Origin: an uncultured bacterium | GTDB taxonomy: Bacteria; Planctomycetota; UBA1135; GCA-002686595 | Length of the DNA: 11,134 nucleotides | Direction of reading: 5' to 3' | Assembly (NCBI GenBank): GCA_902826945.1 | Contig: CADEGS010000027.1 | Span: forward strand, 1-11,134 | Shown: piece after piece, positions 1 to 4,537 of the stretch | Position numbering within the stretch: the first letter of the stretch is position 1 | How the letters are laid out: the number at the start of each line of letters is the position of its first letter | Position numbers and translations under genes: made by a program | The notes under the pieces: generated by a model | Database searches by the model: none | What the model was told of the DNA's origin: nothing | Seen by the model: the letters and a program-made list of their open reading frames with translations, nothing else

Positions 1-1124
1 AGCCCTCGGGCGAGCTGCACGCCGCGCGCTTCGTCGACGAGCTGCGCGCGCTGTGCCAGCGGCTCGGCGCGCCCGCGCCGCGCTTCGTCGGGCTGGGCGG
101 ACCCGCGCTCGCGGCGCGCGGCGTCGCGCTCGTCGGCGACCCGGTCGCGCGCGCGGCGATGGGCGCCGACGTGCTGCGCTCGCTCGGCTTCTACCTCGGC
201 CTCGTGCGGCGCGCCGCCGCGCTGCTGCGCGACGATCCGCCCGACTTGTTCGTGCCGGTGGACTCGCCCGCGCTGCACGCGCCGCTCGGCCGCATCGCGC
301 GCGCCTGCGGCGTGCCGAGCCTGCACTACGTCACGCCGCAGCTCTGGGGCTGGGCGCCGTGGCGCGCGGCGGGCTATCGCCGCGCGGTGGACCTCGCGCT
401 CACGATCCTGCCCTTCGAGCCCGCCTGGTTCGCCGCGCGCGGCGTGCCCGTCGCGCACGTCGGCCACCCCCAGCGCGACGCGCTGGCCGAGCTGCCGCCG
501 CTCGCCGCGCCGGGCGAGCGCGAGCCCCTGCTCGTGCTCCTGCCCGGCAGCCGCGAGGGCGTCGTCGCGCGCAACCTGCCGTGGATGCTCTCCGCCGCGG
601 CGCGCGTGCGGCTCGAGCTCCCCGCGCTCGTCGTGCGCGTCGCCGCGGCCGAGGGGCCGGCGCGCGAGCGGGCGCGCGCGCTCGTGCGCGCGGCGGGCGC
701 CGCGGCCTGGGCGCCCGTCGAGGAGGGCGCGCTGCACCCGCTCCTGGCGCGCGCGCGGATCGCGCTGAGCGTCTCGGGCACGGTGCTGATCGACCTCCTC
801 GAGCGCCGCCTGCCCGCCGTCGTGGTGTACCGGGTCGGGAACCCGCTCGCCCCGCGCCTGGCGCGCCGGCTCCTGAGCGTGCCCTGGTTCTCCTCGGTGA
901 ACCTGCTCGCGGGGCGCGAGGTCTACCCCGAGTTCGTCTTCCACGGCGAGGGTCCGCTGGAAGAGGCTTGCCGCCTGCTGGTCGCCTGCTACAAGGACCC
1001 CGAGCGCCGACGCGCCGTGGCCGAGGGCCTGGAGGACGCCGCGCGGGCCCTCGGCCCTCCCGGCGCCGCGCGCCGGGCGGCGCTGCACGCCTTGCACCTC
1101 GTCTCCGACCCCGCACGGGCATGA
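1..1124 (+). CDS. lpxB: Lipid-A-disaccharide synthase LpxB, 5' end cut by the window
   Basis: LpxB is the GT19 glycosyltransferase that joins UDP-2,3-diacylglucosamine to lipid X to make the lipid A disaccharide at the inner face of the inner membrane. The reading frame enters at base 3, giving 373 visible codons. E. coli LpxB has 382 residues, so only about ten N-terminal residues seem to be missing. Family blocks in order are PSGELHAARF (the usual GEASGD loop, here with E in place of the final D), FVGLGGP, TPQLWGWAPWR, ILPFEPAWF, VGHPQ.D, the nucleotide-sugar segment LLPGSREG, SVSGTVLIDLLE, and VNLLAGREVYPEF. The TGA stop overlaps the ATG of the sigma factor gene (ATGA, 1121-1124), so the two are probably co-transcribed and translationally coupled. 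Its presence implies an outer membrane with lipid A. The family call is firm. The true start and any upstream lpx genes are outside the window. Confidence 0.95.
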   Translation, partial: PSGELHAARFVDELRALCQRLGAPAPRFVGLGGPALAARGVALVGDPVARAAMGADVLRSLGFYLGLVRRAAALLRDDPPDLFVPVDSPALHAPLGRIARACGVPSLHYVTPQLWGWAPWRAAGYRRAVDLALTILPFEPAWFAARGVPVAHVGHPQRDALAELPPLAAPGEREPLLVLLPGSREGVVARNLPWMLSAAARVRLELPALVVRVAAAEGPARERARALVRAAGAAAWAPVEEGALHPLLARARIALSVSGTVLIDLLERRLPAVVVYRVGNPLAPRLARRLLSVPWFSSVNLLAGREVYPEFVFHGEGPLEEACRLLVACYKDPERRRAVAEGLEDAARALGPPGAARRAALHALHLVSDPARA

Positions 1125-1849
1125 CGGCCGCCCCTCTCCCCGAGGGCGCGGGCGCCCCTCCGCTCCCGCCCGCGCCCCCCGACGGCGCCGAGCCCGGGAT
1201 TCCCCTGAAGGGAGCCGCGGGCGGAGCGTACGGCGACGCCGCGATGGAGCTCCACGCGACCGAGCTGATGGGCCGTGCCAAGGCGGGCGAGGCGGGGGCC
1301 TTCGACGAGCTCGTGGCCCTGATGCGCGCGCGCTCGTTCCGGCTGGCGCGCTCGCTCGTCGGCTCGCCCGAGGACGCCCTCGACCTGTGCCAGGAGGCCT
1401 TCCTGAAGGTCTACCGCGCGCGCGCGAGCTACCGCGAGGGCGAGGCCTTCGTGCCCTGGTTCCACCGCATCCTGCGCAACACCTGCTTCAGCCACCTGCG
1501 CCACCACGGTCGGCTGAAGCGCGTCTCGCTCTCGGGCGGGCCCGACGAGGACGACGGGGAATGGACGCTCGAGTCCGGCGACGCACCCCCATCGGCCGCG
1601 CTGGAGGCCGACGAGCGCGCGCAGGCCTTCTGGGCGGCCTTCCACGCGCTCAAGGCCAACGACCGCGAGATCCTGGCCCTGCGCCACTTCGAGGAGCTCT
1701 CCTACCGCGCGATCGCGCGCGCGCTGGAGATCCCCGAGGGCACCGTCATGTCGCGCCTCTTCCACGCGCGCCGGCGCCTGCGCGACGAGCTCGCGCAGCG
1801 CTCTTCCGCCGCGGGCGAGCTCCGCGGCACCACGCCGAGCACCCGCTGA
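1121..1849 (+). CDS. ECF-type (sigma-70 family) RNA polymerase sigma factor
   Basis: This encodes 242 residues with the two-domain layout of extracytoplasmic-function sigma factors. Sigma region 2 spans about residues 61-128, with DLCQEAFLKVYRA for region 2.2 core binding and FVPWFHRILRNTCFSHLR for -10 recognition. Sigma region 4 spans about 168-225, with helix-turn-helix LSYRAIARALEIPEGTVMSR. The acidic linker between them (about 140-165) is normal for the class. From the ATG at 1121, which overlaps the lpxB stop, the protein has a 41-residue Pro/Ala/Gly-rich N-terminal extension unlike ECF factors. An in-frame ATG at 1244 would give a typical 201-residue protein. Neither start has a good Shine-Dalgarno, so the coupled start is chosen with reservation. 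The next gene encodes a likely anti-sigma factor 4 nt downstream, so release from the membrane is the probable mode of control. The ECF subgroup and target promoters cannot be read from the sequence. Confidence 0.93.
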   Translation: MTAAPLPEGAGAPPLPPAPPDGAEPGIPLKGAAGGAYGDAAMELHATELMGRAKAGEAGAFDELVALMRARSFRLARSLVGSPEDALDLCQEAFLKVYRARASYREGEAFVPWFHRILRNTCFSHLRHHGRLKRVSLSGGPDEDDGEWTLESGDAPPSAALEADERAQAFWAAFHALKANDREILALRHFEELSYRAIARALEIPEGTVMSRLFHARRRLRDELAQRSSAAGELRGTTPSTR

Positions 1850-1853
1850 TCCG

Positions 1854-2300
1854 ATGAGAGCCGAAGAAGCCAGCCCCACGCGCGACGAGCTGCTCGCGAT
1901 GGCCTACGTCGACGACGAGCTCGACGCGGGCGCGCGGCGCGCGTTCGAGGCGCGGCTGCCGGGCGAGCCCGCCCTGGCGCGCGAGGTCGTCGCGCTGCAG
2001 GGGCTGGCGCTCTTGGCCCGCCACGCCGCCCCGCCCGAGCCCATGGACCACGAGTGGGCGCGCCTCGAGCGCGAGCTCGTCCAGCGCGGCGGCTCGCGGC
2101 TCGCCTGGGGCGTCCTGATCCTCTCCGTGCTGGGCCTGGGCGGCTGGCTCCTCTTCGAGGTCGTGCGCTCGCCGCTCGAGCTCGTGCCCAAGGCGCTGAT
2201 CCTGGCGCTCGCCGGCAGCCTGGTCCTGCTCCTCGCGCTGTCGGTCCGCGCTCGGCTGCGGACCCTGCGCTACGACCCGTACACGAAGGTCCAGCGATGA
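1854..2300 (+). CDS. Probable membrane-anchored anti-sigma factor (two-helix, no zinc motif)
   Basis: This is a 148-residue protein. Its cytosolic N-terminal part (about 10-55) contains AYVDDELDAGARRAFEARL and GEPALAREVVALQGL. This matches the anti-sigma-domain pattern of a DGEL-like turn followed by an amphipathic helix and a second helix with its Pro/Ala-Leu core. Two hydrophobic segments follow at about 83-104 and 113-131, then a basic tail, giving a hairpin in the inner membrane with both ends probably cytosolic. There is no cysteine at all, so the zinc-binding HxxxCxxC version of the domain is excluded. The gene starts 4 nt after the sigma factor stop and overlaps ybjQ by ATGA at its own end. 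Position and architecture support binding and holding the upstream sigma factor. The sequence similarity is weak, so the role rests mainly on context. It could instead be an unrelated small membrane protein. Confidence 0.72.
   Translation: MRAEEASPTRDELLAMAYVDDELDAGARRAFEARLPGEPALAREVVALQGLALLARHAAPPEPMDHEWARLERELVQRGGSRLAWGVLILSVLGLGGWLLFEVVRSPLELVPKALILALAGSLVLLLALSVRARLRTLRYDPYTKVQR
2286..2289 (+). promoter_or_regulatory. Ribosome binding site for the ybjQ-like gene
   Basis: AAGG lies 7 nt before the ATG at 2297, inside the 3' end of the anti-sigma gene. It supports that ATG, which overlaps the preceding TGA, over the many longer open frames upstream. Confidence 0.55.
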
Positions 2301-2611
2301 TCCTGGTCACCACGATGGAGGTCCCCGGGCGTCGCATCGTCCACTGCCTGGGGCTGGTGCGCGGCAACACCGTGCGCGCGCGCCACCTGGGACGCGACCT
2401 CCAGGCCGTGCTGCGCAACATCGTCGGGGGCGAGGTGCTCGAGTACACGAAGCTCCTGGCCGAGTCGCGCGAGCAGGCCATCGACCGCATGGTCGACGAG
2501 GCGCGCGCGCGCGGCGCCGACGCGATCGTGGCGCTGCGCTTCTCCTCGAGCGACGTCTCGCGCGGCGCCGCCGAGCTGCTCGTCTACGGGACGGCGGTCA
2601 AGCTCGACTGA
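2297..2611 (+). CDS. YbjQ/UPF0145 family protein
   Basis: This is a compact 104-residue protein. Family features in order are an N-terminal beta strand ILVTTMEVPGRRIV, the segment LGLVRGNTVRARHLGRDLQAVLRNIVGGE (quoted in parts: LGLVRGNTVRARHLGRD and IVGGEVLEYTKLL), a helix ESREQAIDRMVDEARARGAD, the strand AIVALRFSSS, and the closing strand GTAVKLD. YbjQ proteins are small, often pentameric in structural-genomics entries, and have no established biochemical role. I infer none here. The ATG overlaps the stop of the anti-sigma gene, so it is the last gene of the lpxB-sigma-anti-sigma cluster. Its last sense codon and stop lie inside the left arm of a 31-bp perfect hairpin, so the end of the reading frame is part of the terminator-like structure. 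The usual family length is about 105-110 residues, so this copy is complete. Confidence 0.9.
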   Translation: MILVTTMEVPGRRIVHCLGLVRGNTVRARHLGRDLQAVLRNIVGGEVLEYTKLLAESREQAIDRMVDEARARGADAIVALRFSSSDVSRGAAELLVYGTAVKLD

Positions 2612-2670
2612 GGAACGAGGTCCTGGGCTCCTCGCGTTGCGCGAGGAGCCCAGGACCTCGTTCCTCAGTC
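2606..2670 (+). terminator. Perfect 31-bp inverted repeat with 3-nt loop, candidate transcript end
   Basis: Bases 2606-2636 are exactly complementary to 2640-2670, with loop TTG at 2637-2639. The left arm begins in the last codon of the ybjQ-like gene and contains its TGA (2609-2611). No T-tract follows, so it is not a classical intrinsic terminator. It could halt polymerase without a U-tract, protect the mRNA 3' end, or be an RNase III substrate. The arm length and lack of any mismatch exceed the usual terminator stem. A fold-back sequencing or assembly artefact is a possible alternative. Confidence 0.6.
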
Positions 2671-3047
2671 CCGCGGCCGCATGGCCGCGGCCGGCGCGCC
2701 AGCGCCGCGGCGCCGCAGGCCTCGCTCGCGCCGCAGTGCGCGACCCATCGTCGCGCAGCGACGGAAGCACGCGCCCCGGGCCCGTCGAACCGGCTCGACA
2801 TTGCGCGCGAGCCATCCCGCGCCCGAGACCCGCCCCCACCCCGGGCGTTCGCTCCGGCGCCGCTCCCGGCTGCTCGGATCGGCGGGGTCGCGTGGTCAGG
2901 ACGCGGCGCTCGCCCATCGCCCTCTCCCCCGCGCGCGTGGCCGCGGCGGGGACGCGCGGTGCGTGGACCCGTGCGGGATCCCGTCTGGACGGCGGGAGCC
3001 CGTGGTCCCTGGCGGGGCGCGGGCCGTCGACGCGGCCCGCGCCCTTT
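2612..3047. other. 436-bp spacer between convergent genes with consecutive hairpins, no supported gene
   Basis: This is the only long gap in the window. After the 31-bp hairpin come two more stems: 2671-2678 pairing with 2683-2690 (8 bp, loop GCAT), and 2692-2697 pairing with 2702-2707 (6 bp, 4-nt loop). Further on, TGCGCGA at 2737-2743 can pair with TCGCGCA at 2751-2757, which competes with CGTCGC (2749-2754) pairing to GCGACG (2758-2763). GGACC at 2965-2969 can pair with GGTCC at 3004-3008. A hairpin followed by T4 ends the spacer at 3015-3048. No known RNA family signature (RNase P, tmRNA, SRP, 6S) was recognised. Open frames crossing it give only low-complexity Arg/Ala/Pro peptides. It could be a long 3' untranslated region of the lpxB-ybjQ transcript or hold a small RNA. 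Confidence 0.5.
2671..2690. repeat. 8-bp perfect hairpin directly abutting the 31-bp hairpin
   Basis: CCGCGGCC at 2671-2678 and GGCCGCGG at 2683-2690 are perfect complements around loop GCAT. The stem starts at the base after the 31-bp repeat ends, so the two helices could stack in RNA. Confidence 0.6.
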
Positions 3048-3048
3048 T
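3015..3048 (+). terminator. GC hairpin plus T4, intrinsic terminator in + orientation
   Basis: GGGCGCGGGCC at 3015-3025 pairs perfectly with GGCCCGCGCCC at 3034-3044 (12 bp if G3026-C3033 is added), and TTTT follows at 3045-3048. The T-tract is on the + side, so it best stops transcripts coming from the lpxB-ybjQ side. On the - strand the same hairpin lies immediately after the stop codon of the nitroreductase gene but has no U-tract behind it. The last T of the tract belongs to that stop codon. Confidence 0.65.
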
Positions 3049-3716
3049 CACAGCACGGTGCGGATCTCCTCCAGCGCCTTGCGCTCGAGGTCGGGCACCT
3101 GGCAGCCGGACGCCGGGAAGCCGACGGGCAGGAGCACGTAGGCCTTCTCGTTCTCGGGCCGCCGCAGGATCTCGCCCAGGAAGCCCATCGGGCTCGGCGT
3201 GTGCGTCAGCGTCGCCAGCCCCGCGCGGTGCAGGGCCGCGATCAGGAAGCCGACCGCGATGCCGACCGACTCCTGCGTGTAGTAGTTCGTGCTGCGCTTG
3301 CCGTCCTCGAGCCCGAAGGTCTGGCGGAAGACCGCCACCAGGGCCGGGGCGGTCTCGAGGAAGGGCTTGCGCCAGTCGGTGCCGAGCGGCGCGAGCGCCT
3401 CGCGCCACTCCGGGCTGATGCGGCGCTCGTAGAGCTCGCGCTCCTCGGCCTCGGCCGCGACGCGGATCGCGCGCTTGATCTCCGGGTCGCGCACGACCAC
3501 GAAGTGCCACGGCTGGCGGTTCGCGCCGGAGGGAGCGCTGCCCGCCGCGCGCAGGCACTCGTCGAGCACCCCCTCGGGGACGGGCTCGTCGGAGAAGTGA
3601 CGCACGCTGCGGCGCAGCTCGAGCTCCTCGCGGAAGGCGCGCGCGCGGGCCTGGATCTCGGCCGCAGGGCGGCGCTCGAAGCGCAGCGGGACGAAGCGGG
3701 CGTCGGCGTGGCTCAT
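3048..3716 (-). CDS. Flavin nitroreductase of the iodotyrosine deiodinase (IYD)-like group
   Basis: This is a 222-residue FMN-dependent nitroreductase-fold protein. LRRSVRHFSDEPVP at 34-47 binds the FMN phosphate. APSGANRQPWHFVVV at 61-75, the ESVGIA helix at 149-154 and LPVGFPASG at 196-204 complete the fold. It is closest in pattern to animal iodotyrosine deiodinase: RRSVR, APSG...PW.FVVV, DTAP/ETAP, YY.ESV.IA and LPVG.P all align. The lid residues that hold the amino acid zwitterion in IYD (Glu, Tyr and Lys in E-x3-Y and W-x-K) correspond here to E92, Y96 and K117. IYD reductively removes halogen from mono- and dihalotyrosine, so halotyrosine reduction is a reasonable inferred activity. 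A general nitroreductase or flavin-destructase role is less likely. No signal peptide or membrane segment is seen. The ATG overlaps the stop of the upstream DUF2064 gene (ATGA), so both are made from one mRNA. Confidence 0.9.
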   Translation of the reverse strand: MSHADARFVPLRFERRPAAEIQARARAFREELELRRSVRHFSDEPVPEGVLDECLRAAGSAPSGANRQPWHFVVVRDPEIKRAIRVAAEAEERELYERRISPEWREALAPLGTDWRKPFLETAPALVAVFRQTFGLEDGKRSTNYYTQESVGIAVGFLIAALHRAGLATLTHTPSPMGFLGEILRRPENEKAYVLLPVGFPASGCQVPDLERKALEEIRTVL

Positions 3717-4456
3717 GACGGCGGCGGGAACAGCTCGCGCAGGCGGAGCGCGGTGTGGCGGGGAAACTCGGGCGTCGCGGGCGGGAGGCGGCCGAGGTCG
3801 GCGCGCAGACGCTCGAGGTCGGCCGCGACGTCCACGTCGTAGCCCGGCTCGAGCAGCTCGGCGCGCAGGCCCCTTCCGCGCGCCAGCGCGAGCGTCGCCT
3901 CGCACATGCCCGCGCTCGACATCGCGACCTCGGTGAAGAGCGCCGGCTCCGCGCGCCGCAGCCCGACCAGATAGTAGCCGCCCCCGGCGTCGGGGCCGAG
4001 CACCAGGTCCTGGCCGGCCTCGAGGCGCTCGTGCGCGCGCGCGATCGTGCGCGTCCCGACCAGCGGCTGGTCGCTGCCGATGGCGACGACGGTGCGCGTC
4101 CCGGGCTCGGCCAGCGCGCGCTCGAAGAAGCGCGCCAGGCGCGCGCCGAGCCCGTCGCCCTCCTGCGCGCGCAGGTCGTCCAGCTCCGGGAAGCGCGCCG
4201 CGAACCAGGCGCGCTCCTCGGGCGGCGCGAAGACCAGCGCGGTGCGGAACGCGCTGCAAGCAGAGCAGCGCTCGACCGCGTCGGCCAGCATGCCCTCGGC
4301 GAGGCGCGCCGCCGCGTCGGGCGTGAGCGGCGGCACCAGGCGCGTCTTCACGCGACCGGGCGCGGGACGCTTGCTCAGGATCCCGGTCAACCGCGCGCGC
4401 CGGTCCCCCCCCCGCGCGCCCGCGCCGCTCCCGGGGCCCTGGGACCGCCCTTCCAT
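3713..4456 (-). CDS. TIGR04282/DUF2064 (CofC-like) GT-A fold transferase
   Basis: This is a 247-residue protein of the GT-A superfamily group related to CofC and annotated as TIGR04282 glycosyltransferases. KRPAPGRVKTRL at 29-40 is the nucleotide-binding loop. VVAIGSDQP at 123-131 holds the metal-side Asp. GPDAGGGYYLVG at 154-165 is the acceptor loop, and YDVDV at 206-210 matches the C-terminal DVDT motif. Members are thought to move nucleotidyl or sugar groups, but substrates are mostly unknown. The loop usually reads xxDGGYY, and here the Asp is replaced by Gly, with an Asp two residues earlier. The ATG start gives a 22-residue Gly/Arg-rich leader containing a G9 tract. A TTG at 4390 would give 225 residues starting just before the first strand, as in relatives. 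The ATG is kept because a TACCCT box lies 7 nt before it. The gene overlaps the downstream IYD-like gene by 4 bp, suggesting a shared pathway. Confidence 0.85.
   Translation of the reverse strand: MEGRSQGPGSGAGARGGDRRARLTGILSKRPAPGRVKTRLVPPLTPDAAARLAEGMLADAVERCSACSAFRTALVFAPPEERAWFAARFPELDDLRAQEGDGLGARLARFFERALAEPGTRTVVAIGSDQPLVGTRTIARAHERLEAGQDLVLGPDAGGGYYLVGLRRAEPALFTEVAMSSAGMCEATLALARGRGLRAELLEPGYDVDVAADLERLRADLGRLPPATPEFPRHTALRLRELFPPPS
4405..4413 (-). repeat. Nine-G homopolymer tract in the DUF2064 gene leader
   Basis: Nine consecutive C on the + strand (G on the coding strand) fall between the ATG (4456) and the alternative TTG start (4390) of the DUF2064 gene. Such tracts slip during replication and are error-prone in sequencing. 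A one-base change would break translation from the ATG but leave the TTG start intact. Confidence 0.8.
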
Positions 4457-4463
4457 CGCGGGT

Positions 4464-4469
4464 AGGGTA
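4464..4469 (-). promoter_or_regulatory. Candidate -10 box (TACCCT) for the DUF2064-IYD operon
   Basis: Read on the - strand, TACCCT (pattern TAnnnT) ends 7 nt before the ATG at 4456. This would place the transcription start at or next to the start codon, that is a leaderless mRNA. No clear -35 and no Shine-Dalgarno are seen. On the + strand the overlapping bases 4463-4468 read TAGGGT and could equally serve the divergent toroid gene, leaving a leader of about 60 nt. Confidence 0.35.
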
Positions 4470-4537
4470 ACCGGGTCCGCGCGAGGGGTAGCAGCCTCGT
4501 GCGATCCCTCGACACCGCGCGCTCACGATCCATTTTG

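Noticed and set aside
2741..2830. Possible operator-like near-palindrome around GTCGAACCGGCTCGAC
   Set aside because: The arms are only 5 bp with a central mismatch and there is no adjacent start codon, so it was judged background at this G+C.
2270..2917. - strand open frame of 215 codons preceded by a purine-rich GGAGAGG-like site before its ATG
   Set aside because: It runs through the 31-bp hairpin and antisense to the ybjQ-like gene, encodes low-complexity Arg/Ala/Pro sequence and matches no recognised family. The ribosome-site likeness is probably chance.
2611..3047. Known structured RNA such as RNase P RNA, SRP RNA or tmRNA in the spacer
   Set aside because: Short likenesses (for example GGTCAGG near 2895) are present, but the defining conserved cores of these RNAs are not.
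2637..3842. Long + strand open frames across the spacer and antisense to the IYD-like gene
   Set aside because: Low stop-codon frequency at very high G+C yields long spurious frames. The - strand frame here has clear family motifs and these do not.
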